Assembly: GCA_016223045.1 (NCBI GenBank)
Contig: JACRPT010000048.1
Coordinates: 1 to 56,709 of the forward strand
Origin: Candidatus Eiseniibacteriota bacterium
GTDB lineage: Bacteria > Eisenbacteria > RBG-16-71-46
Length of the DNA: 56,709 bases
Reading direction: 5' to 3'
Part shown: in pieces, positions 50,757-56,709 of the stretch
How the letters are laid out: the number at the start of each line of letters is the position of its first letter
Position numbering within the stretch: the first letter of the stretch is position 1
Made by a program: the position numbers and the translations under genes
Notes under the pieces: generated by a model
Databases searched by the model: none
The model's input: the letters and a program-made list of their open reading frames with translations, nothing else
What the model was told of the DNA's origin: nothing

Positions 50757-53285
50757 ATGAGTCTCGAGGCTGGCCGCCGGCCGCGGACGCGCCCTGGTCT
50801 CGTCGCGTGGGTGGCGAGCGCTGCCGCCATCCTGCTGGGGGCCGGCGACCTGCTCGGCTGGCAGCTGGACCTCCGGGGCCTCACCAGTGTCGTCCCCGGC
50901 CTGGTCGCCATGAATCCCGCCACCGCCGTCTGCTTCATCCTGGCCGGGGTCGCGCTGGGGCTGCTCCGGGACGGGGCCGACCGCCGCCATCTGCGGTTCC
51001 TCGGCCTGGGCTGCGCGGCGCTCGTGGCGCTCGCGGGTCTCGTCAAGCTCGGCGACCTCCACCTCGGCTGGCAGGTCGGGTTCGACCAGTGGCTCTTCCG
51101 CGAGAAGCTCGGCTCGGCGAGCGGGCTCCTGCCCAACCGCATGGCCCCGAACACCGCCCTGGACTTCCTGTTCCTCGGCGCCGCGCTTCTAACGCTCCGG
51201 CTCGAGCCGCGGCGTGGCGCGCCGCCGTCGCAGCTGCTCGCCCTGGTCCCGCTCCTGCTCTCGTTCCTGGCTCTCCTGGGCTACGCCTACGACGTCCGCC
51301 CCTTCTACGACGTGACGAAGCAGATGCCGGCGGTGTTCAACACCGCGATGGCGCTCAACACGGCGCTGGCCTTCCTTCTGCTCTCGACCGCGGTCCTCTT
51401 CGACCGGCCCGATGTCGGCCTCCCGGCGGTGTTCGGCGGCGAGGATGCCGGTGGCCTCCTCGCCCGGCGCGTCCTGCCGCTGGCCGTCCTGGTCCTCGCC
51501 GGCCTCGGCTGGCTCGAGCTCCGGGGCCAGGCCATCCCGCTCTACGACTCCCGGCTCGGCGTCTCGCTGCTCGTGGCCTCCGGCATCATCGTGCTGGCGG
51601 TCATCATCTGGCTCGCCGCCCGCTCGCTGCGGGGCGCGGACCAGGCGCGTCGCCAGGCCACCGAGGCCCTCCGTCAGGCCCACGAGGAGCTCGAGGCACG
51701 GGTCGAGGCACGAACCGCCGAGCTGGCCCGGGAGGTCGAGGAGCGCCGCCGGGCCGAAGCCTCGCTGCTCAAGCTCACCCGGGCGGTCGAGCAGACCGCG
51801 GACGCCGTGGTCATCACCGACCGGAACGGCCGGATCGAGTACGTCAACCCCGCCTTCGAGACCCTGACCGGTTACGCCCGGGACGAAGCCGTGGGGCAGA
51901 CCTCCGCGATCCTCAAGTCCGGTGCCCAGCCACCCGCCTTCTACCAGGAGCTCTGGCAGACGATCCTCGGGGGCGGCGTGTTCCAGGCCTTGTTCGTGAA
52001 CCGCAAGAAGAGCGGCGAGCGCTACCACGAGGAGAAGACGATCACCCCGATCCGCGACGAGACCGGCGCCATCATGAACTTCGTCTCGACGGGCAAGGAC
52101 ATCTCCGGGCGCGTGAAGCTCGAGGAGCAGCTCCGGCAGGCGCAGAAGATGGAGGCGATCGGCCGGCTCGCCGGTGGGGTGGCGCACGACTTCAACAACC
52201 TCCTGACTACCATGCTCGGCTACAGCCAGCTCTCCCGGAGCGGGCTCCAGCCGGACCAGCCCATCGCGCGGAACCTCGAGGAGATCGAGCAGGCCGTGCA
52301 CCGGGCGGCCGCGCTCACCCGGCAGCTCCTCGCCTTCAGTCGCCAGCAGGTCCTCCAGCCGAAGATCCTGGACCTGAATCGGCTGGTGCTCGACCTGGAC
52401 AAGATGCTCCGCCGGCTGATCGGCGAGGACATCGAGCTTCGGACCTGCCCGGCCTCCGGGCTCGGCCGCATCAAGGCCGATGAGAGCCAGATCGAGCAGA
52501 TCGTCCTGAACCTCGCGGTCAACGCCCGCGATGCGATGCCGGAGGGCGGCAACCTGACGATCGAGACGGGGAACGTCCAGCTCGACGAGCACGAAGTCCG
52601 GGACCGGCCGGGCCTCGTGCCGGGGCCCTACGTCCTGCTGGCCGTCAGCGACACCGGCTGCGGCATGGACGCCGCGACCAGGGCGCGGATCTTCGAGCCC
52701 TTCTTCACCACCAAGGAGGTCGGCAAGGGCACCGGCCTGGGGCTCTCCACGGTGGACGGGATCGTCAGGCAGAGTGGCGGCCACATCGAGGTCCGCAGCG
52801 AACCGGGGCACGGGTCGTCCTTCAGGATCCACCTCCCCCGGGCCGACGACGCCCTGGTGGAGGCCCCCCGCCCCGCGGCGGCGGAAGGCGCCTTCCGCGG
52901 CACGGAGACCGTGCTCGTGGTCGAGGACGAGGAGCAGGTGCGGGCGGTCGTCCGCGAGACCCTCGAGTCCGGAGGCTACACCGTGCTCGAGGCGACCAGC
53001 GGGTGGGAGGGCCTGGCGCTGTGCGAGCGGCGCGACCGGCCGTTCGATCTCGTCATCAGCGACGTGGTCATGCCGGGCCTGAGCGGCCCGGACTTCGGCG
53101 CCTGCATCGCCGGGCTCCAGCCCGAGGCCCGCCTCCTCTACATCTCCGGCTACGCCGAGCGGGCCTCCAGCCGCCACGGTGTGCCGGGGCCGGAGACTCC
53201 GTTCCTCCAGAAGCCCTTCACCCCGGACACGCTGCTGGGCAAGGTCCGCGAGGTGCTGGACGGGCCGAGGCGAGAGGCCGCCTGA
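50757..53285 (+). CDS. hybrid sensor histidine kinase with PAS and receiver domains
   Basis: An 842-residue protein. About seven or eight hydrophobic helices (residues 15-280) form a membrane sensor; a linker coiled coil (EELEARVEARTAELAREVEE) follows. A PAS domain at about 340-460 includes VVITDRNGRIEYVNPAFETL. A HisKA domain carries the phospho-acceptor His in GGVAHDFNNLL, near residue 478. The HATPase domain has N-box NLAVNARDAMPEGG, DTGCGMD, FEPFFTTKEVGKGTGLGL. The C-terminal receiver (about 720-842) has the phospho-acceptor Asp in LVISDVVMPG. Codon choice (CTC, CGG, GTC, GCC) differs from neighbours that favour CTG, CGC, GTG and GCG, a sign of transfer. AAGGGA precedes ATG 50757. No response-regulator gene is adjacent. 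Confidence 0.9.
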   Translation: MSLEAGRRPRTRPGLVAWVASAAAILLGAGDLLGWQLDLRGLTSVVPGLVAMNPATAVCFILAGVALGLLRDGADRRHLRFLGLGCAALVALAGLVKLGDLHLGWQVGFDQWLFREKLGSASGLLPNRMAPNTALDFLFLGAALLTLRLEPRRGAPPSQLLALVPLLLSFLALLGYAYDVRPFYDVTKQMPAVFNTAMALNTALAFLLLSTAVLFDRPDVGLPAVFGGEDAGGLLARRVLPLAVLVLAGLGWLELRGQAIPLYDSRLGVSLLVASGIIVLAVIIWLAARSLRGADQARRQATEALRQAHEELEARVEARTAELAREVEERRRAEASLLKLTRAVEQTADAVVITDRNGRIEYVNPAFETLTGYARDEAVGQTSAILKSGAQPPAFYQELWQTILGGGVFQALFVNRKKSGERYHEEKTITPIRDETGAIMNFVSTGKDISGRVKLEEQLRQAQKMEAIGRLAGGVAHDFNNLLTTMLGYSQLSRSGLQPDQPIARNLEEIEQAVHRAAALTRQLLAFSRQQVLQPKILDLNRLVLDLDKMLRRLIGEDIELRTCPASGLGRIKADESQIEQIVLNLAVNARDAMPEGGNLTIETGNVQLDEHEVRDRPGLVPGPYVLLAVSDTGCGMDAATRARIFEPFFTTKEVGKGTGLGLSTVDGIVRQSGGHIEVRSEPGHGSSFRIHLPRADDALVEAPRPAAAEGAFRGTETVLVVEDEEQVRAVVRETLESGGYTVLEATSGWEGLALCERRDRPFDLVISDVVMPGLSGPDFGACIAGLQPEARLLYISGYAERASSRHGVPGPETPFLQKPFTPDTLLGKVREVLDGPRREAA

Positions 53286-53423
53286 GACGGAGCGATCGCG
53301 GTCCCGGGGGCGAGCGGTCGCCCACGGACGACCGCGAGTGGTCCGAAGGGATTCCCCGGAGCGGCGCCCCCGCGCGAGCCGGCACCGGCCACACCGGGGC
53401 GTGCACGGCGCCTTCCGCGGATG

Positions 53424-53429
53424 TAGGAT
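53424..53429 (+). promoter_or_regulatory. -10-like element TAGGAT before the debranching-enzyme gene
   Basis: TAGGAT stands 135 nt before ATG 53565. No -35 is seen at the right distance. Confidence 0.25.
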
Positions 53430-53564
53430 GCGGGGCGAACGCCCGAGCCGGCCACGACTTCCCGCCTTCCACCTCCGCGTGCCGGCCCTCGACCTGCGGC
53501 GCCGCCGACGCCCCTCCGGCCCGGCGCGCTGCTCGAGCGACCACGCGACACAGGGAGGTACTCG

Positions 53565-55619
53565 ATGAGTGAATCGGCCTACGGAAGGGACCGCCTGGGC
53601 GATGCCGCGGCCGCGACGAAGCTCGAATGGCTCGTCACGAACGGCATCGGGGGATTCGCCTCGGGCACGGCGAGCGGCGCGCTCACGCGCCGCTACCACG
53701 GGCTGCTGGTGGCCTCGCTCAAGCCGCCGGTCGGCCGCACGCTGCTGCTCGCGAAGCTCGCGGAGAAGATCGAGCTGGACGGCGGCTGGGTCGCGCTCGA
53801 CACCAACCGCTGGTCGAGCGGCGCGCTCTCACCGCAGGGCCACCTGCACCTCGAGTCGTTCCGACTCGACGAGACCGTGCCGGTGTGGACCTGGGCCATC
53901 GGGGACACCCGGCTCGAGAAGCGGGTGTGGATGGAGCACGGCGAGAACACCACCTACGTCGAGTACCGGCTGGTCGCGGCGCGCGCACCGGTCAAGCTGT
54001 CGCTCACCGCGCTGGTCAACCACCGGGACGCGCACGCGCTCACCGCACATGGCGGATGGAACGCCCGCGTCGAGCCCGCCGCGGACGGGGTGCGGATCGA
54101 GGCGCACGATGGCGCGACGCCCCTGTGGCTGTTCGCGCCCGGCGCCGAGGTGCGGCTCATGCACGACTGGTACCGCGGCTTCGCGCTGGCGCTCGAGAGC
54201 GAGCGCGGACTCGACGACGCCGAGGACCACCTCGCGGCGGCCGAGATCGTGGCCACGCTCGCTCCGGGCGAGGCGGTGACCGTGACCGCCAGCACGCGGC
54301 ACAACGCGGGGCTCGAGCGCGGGCTTCCGATCGCGCGCGCCTTCGCGCTCCAGCGCCGCCGCGCGCACGAGAAGAGCCTGCTGGACGCGTGGAAGAAGGC
54401 GCAGCCCAGGCTCTCGCGCAGCGCGCCCGAGTGGGTGCGACGCCTGGTGCTCGCGGCCGACGCGTTCGTGGTCGAGCGTGAGATCCGCGGCGAGCCGCAG
54501 GGCCGCAGCATCATCGCCGGCTACCCGTGGTTCAGCGACTGGGGGCGCGACACCATGATCGCGCTGCCCGGGCTGGCGCTCGCGACCGGGCGGACCGAGC
54601 TGGCGCGCGCCATCCTCTCGACCTTCTCGCGCTTCGTGGACCAGGGGATGCTGCCCAACTACTTCCCCGACCAGGGCGAGTCGCCGACCTACAACACGGC
54701 GGATGCGGCGCTCTGGTACTTCCAGGCGGTGCGCGCCTACTACGAGGCCACCGGCGACCGCAAGTTCCTGGCCGAGGTCTACCCGGTGCTCGAGGAGATC
54801 GGCGCCTGGTACGAGCGCGGCACGCGCTTCGGCATCGTGATGGACCCGGACGACAGCCTGATCCAGGCCGGCGAGCCGGGGGTCCAGCTCACCTGGATGG
54901 ACGCCAAGGTGGACGACTGGGTGGTCACGCCGCGGCAGGGCAAGCCGGTCGAGATCAACGCACTCTGGTACAACGCGCACACCGCGATGGCGATGTTCGC
55001 CGAGAAGCTCGGCCGCCCGGCCGAGTACTACGAGGACCGCGTGCAGCGCGTGGGCCGCTCGTTCGCGCGCTTCTGGAACGCGGAGGCCGGCTGTCTCTAC
55101 GACGTGCTCGACGGGCCCGAAGACCACGACCCGTCGATCCGTCCGAACCAGCTGTTCGCCGTGTCGCTGCCCGACAGCCCGCTGCCGGCCGACCAGCGCC
55201 GCGCGGTGCTCGAAACCTGCGGCCGGCTGCTGGTGACCTCGCACGGGCTCAGGAGCCTGGCGCCCACCGACCTGCGCTACCGCGGCACCTACGCGGGGGA
55301 CCGGCGCGCGCGCGACGGCGCCTACCATCAGGGCACGGCGTGGACGTGGCTGCTGCCGCACTACGCGCTCGCGCACTTCCGCGTGTACGGGAAGAGGGAA
55401 CGCTCGCTCGCCTTCCTCGAGCCCCTCGGCCAGCTCATCGGCGCGCTCGGCGTGGGCACGCTGCCCGAGGTGGCGGACGGCGACCCGCCGTTCACCCCGC
55501 GCGGCTGCATCGCCCAGGCGTGGTCGGTGGGCGAGACGCTGCGCGCGTGGCACGCCATCTCCGCGGCGAAGGCGCCGGCGACGCGCGCACGCGCGGGGGA
55601 GCTGGGGGGCGCGCGCTGA
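53565..55619 (+). CDS. glycogen debranching enzyme (amylo-alpha-1,6-glucosidase domain)
   Basis: A 684-residue protein of the bacterial/archaeal GDE family, with an N-terminal GDE_N beta domain (WLVTNGIGGFASGTASGALTR, the family's opening) and a C-terminal (alpha/alpha)6 barrel (GDE_C, GH133-like). The barrel contains GYPWFSDWGRDTMIALPGLAL, where the Asp residues of SDWGRDT are the conserved acidic pair, and YNTADAALWYFQAV, VEINALWYNAHTAM, YHQGTAWTWLLPHYALAHF. It removes alpha-1,6 branches from glycogen-like polymers in the cytosol. GGGAGG lies 7 nt upstream of ATG 53565. A strong hairpin follows the stop. Confidence 0.93.
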   Translation: MSESAYGRDRLGDAAAATKLEWLVTNGIGGFASGTASGALTRRYHGLLVASLKPPVGRTLLLAKLAEKIELDGGWVALDTNRWSSGALSPQGHLHLESFRLDETVPVWTWAIGDTRLEKRVWMEHGENTTYVEYRLVAARAPVKLSLTALVNHRDAHALTAHGGWNARVEPAADGVRIEAHDGATPLWLFAPGAEVRLMHDWYRGFALALESERGLDDAEDHLAAAEIVATLAPGEAVTVTASTRHNAGLERGLPIARAFALQRRRAHEKSLLDAWKKAQPRLSRSAPEWVRRLVLAADAFVVEREIRGEPQGRSIIAGYPWFSDWGRDTMIALPGLALATGRTELARAILSTFSRFVDQGMLPNYFPDQGESPTYNTADAALWYFQAVRAYYEATGDRKFLAEVYPVLEEIGAWYERGTRFGIVMDPDDSLIQAGEPGVQLTWMDAKVDDWVVTPRQGKPVEINALWYNAHTAMAMFAEKLGRPAEYYEDRVQRVGRSFARFWNAEAGCLYDVLDGPEDHDPSIRPNQLFAVSLPDSPLPADQRRAVLETCGRLLVTSHGLRSLAPTDLRYRGTYAGDRRARDGAYHQGTAWTWLLPHYALAHFRVYGKRERSLAFLEPLGQLIGALGVGTLPEVADGDPPFTPRGCIAQAWSVGETLRAWHAISAAKAPATRARAGELGGAR

Positions 55620-55671
55620 GCGAGGTATCGCGCAGGCGCGGGTCCGGCATCGTCCGCGCCGGGAACGGGAA

Positions 55672-55699
55672 GCGGGCCGGCCCGCGAGGGCCGGCCCGC
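55672..55699 (+). terminator. hairpin terminator after the debranching-enzyme gene
   Basis: GCGGGCCGGCCC pairs perfectly with GGGCCGGCCCGC (12 bp) around a GCGA tetraloop, the loop type used behind Cys-rich gene B. There is no T run. Confidence 0.65.
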
Positions 55700-55707
55700 G
55701 ATCGTGA

Positions 55708-55842
55708 TGCGCCTGGCAGGGCGCACATCTGAATAGCGCCAGCCCATTCGGGCATGACAGCCAGGACCCAGCGTTTGCTCAGGCCCACGCCGCGACCGCG
55801 ATTGAGCGTATCTCCACCTACGAGCGTGAGACCGGCAGGTAG
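55708..55842 (+). pseudogene. possible gene remnant, C-terminal-like ORF
   Basis: An open frame without a normal start reads ...SPFGHDSQDPAFAQAHAAT and then AIERISTYERETGR before TAG. The composition is like the helical end of a real protein, unlike the Arg/Pro-rich noise frames nearby. Base composition is also lower in GC. The family is not recognised. It begins right after the terminator hairpin, as a left-over 3' end would. The rest of the 55620-55945 gap shows nothing else. Confidence 0.25.
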
Positions 55843-55945
55843 TTGAATCCGAGCGCTACCCTCGCCCTCCCTGCATATGCCCACGCTGCGGAGGACGCAC
55901 GCGTCCCCGCGACAATCGCGGAGATGATCGGCCATCGGCGCAGGC

Positions 55946-56554
55946 TCACTTGCTCACCGGCTTCGGGAGCGCTGGAGGAATGTCCAGCCCAGGGAGCCTC
56001 GCCACGAAGGCGGCCGGATCGACATTCACGATGCGGCATCGATACCAGTGCGGAGCCTGCGAAGCCACTTCCTCCCGACTTCTCGGCAGATCTGCGTATT
56101 GGCGGCGCACCTGAAGATCCATCCACGCCTCCCCGCGGTGAGCCCTGCGATGGACTTCCGACCCCGGGAACCAGAGCGCTACCGGTAGCGGGCCCGGCTG
56201 AGCTGCCTGCACTTCGGTCGGGCGTCCCTGACCCAGCGCGGAGCGTGAGATGTCGTTTCCGCGATCGTTCGCGTAGGAAACCGGTCCGCGCCGACGATCT
56301 TGGTAGAGCTGACCGTTGATGCTGTACGCCGCGGCCGAATCCACTGCAACCGTGCATTGGACGATGAGACCAGCGGCCAGTCTGTTGCCTCCGCTTCGAT
56401 CGAGCGTGGTCGTGCACTGCACCGTGTCGGCCGGGGAGACTGGCATGGATGCTCTCCTATCGGTTGCTTGGCAGGCCTGCGTCCCGAGCGCGAGCGCAAG
56501 TCCGACGAGCGTGCTGCAGTGGATAGCGAGTCGATTGCGCAGGTTTCTTCGCAT
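55946..56554 (-). CDS. hypothetical exported (lipo)protein
   Basis: A 202-residue ORF with a signal region (STLVGLALALGTQAC) whose Cys could be a weak lipobox, then a mature part with two further cysteine motifs (VQCTTTL, VQCTVAV) and a late Cys (WYRCRIVNVD). The C-terminal 60 residues (HRGEAWMDLQVRRQYADL onward) look like a folded domain. GGAGGAG lies 9 nt upstream of ATG 56554, which supports a real gene. GC content is visibly lower than in the rest of the window, suggesting recent acquisition. No family is recognised. It lies 50 bp downstream of a possible transposase end on the same strand. Confidence 0.6.
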   Translation of the reverse strand: MRRNLRNRLAIHCSTLVGLALALGTQACQATDRRASMPVSPADTVQCTTTLDRSGGNRLAAGLIVQCTVAVDSAAAYSINGQLYQDRRRGPVSYANDRGNDISRSALGQGRPTEVQAAQPGPLPVALWFPGSEVHRRAHRGEAWMDLQVRRQYADLPRSREEVASQAPHWYRCRIVNVDPAAFVARLPGLDIPPALPKPVSK

Positions 56555-56604
56555 CGTGGCGTTCTCCTCCCTAAATCATTTCGCGTGATTCGGAGAAGTC
56601 GATA

Positions 56605-56709
56605 TCAAGCTGCATGAGCATACTCCTGGGACTGCGTGAAGCGGGCCTCCAGCCAGCGCAGCGCGGCGGCCAGCAGCTCGTCGATCGTGCGGCAGCGGTG
56701 GTTGCGGGT
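56605..56709 (-). CDS. C-terminal fragment, possibly of an IS630-type transposase (runs off the right edge)
   Basis: The last 105 bp on the minus strand are open: NHRCRTIDELLAAALRWLEA, then RFTQSQEYAHAA and TGA. A basic residue cluster followed by a helix of the form tIdELlaAalrwLe is typical of the extreme C-terminus of IS630-like DDE transposases, but 34 residues are too few for a firm call. The start lies outside the window. If right, an insertion-sequence end should lie just downstream, between it and the lipoprotein-like ORF. Confidence 0.35.
   Translation of the reverse strand, partial: TRNHRCRTIDELLAAALRWLEARFTQSQEYAHAA

Noticed and set aside
55492-55935. Minus-strand 147-residue ORF
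   Set aside because: Half of it is antisense to the debranching enzyme. A short middle segment looks protein-like, but no start or family supports it.
55843-56319. Plus-strand 158-residue ORF at the right end
   Set aside because: It has no ribosome site and is Pro/Arg-rich over most of its length. The opposite-strand ORF has a good SD and a signal region.

Overview
This is a GC-rich, gene-dense bacterial chromosome segment with many 4-nt start/stop overlaps. It carries one tRNA and no rRNA, CRISPR array or intact mobile element. Several large secreted proteins end in FlgD-like Ig domains of the type IX (Por) sorting style. There is also a gingipain-like C25 peptidase, a dockerin-like protein, two large periplasmic PpiC-type foldases and YggT/DksA/LspA/RluD housekeeping synteny. 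Together these suggest an uncultured GC-rich relative of the FCB group, such as Candidatus Eisenbacteria. This is inferred from gene content; no marker gene is present to prove it.

Layout. 1-6.1 kb: a plus-strand housekeeping run (YggT end, DUF167, purine nucleoside phosphorylase, DksA-type zinc-finger protein with a repetitive Ala/Lys tail and a frameshift, lspA, rluD, RsbW-like kinase, ruvX, mltG). 6.3-11.7 kb: two related secreted repeat proteins with FlgD-like C-termini. 11.8-13.2 kb: larE, a small membrane protein and tRNA-Val. 13.5-18.2 kb: a dockerin-like secreted protein and four paralogous secreted Cys-rich proteins (A-D). 18.3-28.4 kb: two PpiC/SurA-like foldases on the minus strand, the C25 peptidase and a HEAT-repeat/cyclophilin fusion. 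28.7-32.8 kb: ComEA-like HhH protein, a His-rich secreted protein, PAP2 phosphatase, a second purine nucleoside phosphorylase and a Gly/His/Tyr-repeat protein. 33-43.3 kb: nucleoside ABC transporter genes flanking a group 3b-type [NiFe]-hydrogenase operon and a divergent phosphoribosyltransferase/YbaK pair. 43.5-48.9 kb: two more Cys-rich paralogues (E, F), a GH38-like secreted hydrolase and a metallo-hydrolase. 48.9-50.5 kb: BmpA-type lipoprotein and thymidine kinase. 50.8-55.6 kb: hybrid histidine kinase and glycogen-debranching enzyme. 55.7-56.7 kb: a lower-GC edge with a lipoprotein-like ORF and a possible transposase tail.

Two themes stand out. First, six paralogous small secreted proteins share a pattern of eight cysteines. 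Five of them end exactly at a near-invariant decapeptide, TWGxVK[S/N]LYR, kept at protein level although its codons have diverged. I know of no named family for them, and this is the best candidate for an undescribed system. Second, a complete nucleoside import and salvage set (tdk, bmpA, nupO, nupP, nupQ, pnp) lies on the minus strand in canonical order but is split by two blocks of unrelated genes, as if an ancestral operon had been invaded.

Regulatory signals are unusually readable. A TTGAC[A/C]-N18-TAGACT promoter occurs before several genes. In five cases a -10 lies only 8-10 nt from the start codon, pointing to leaderless mRNAs. All functional calls come from reading motifs; no database search was run.
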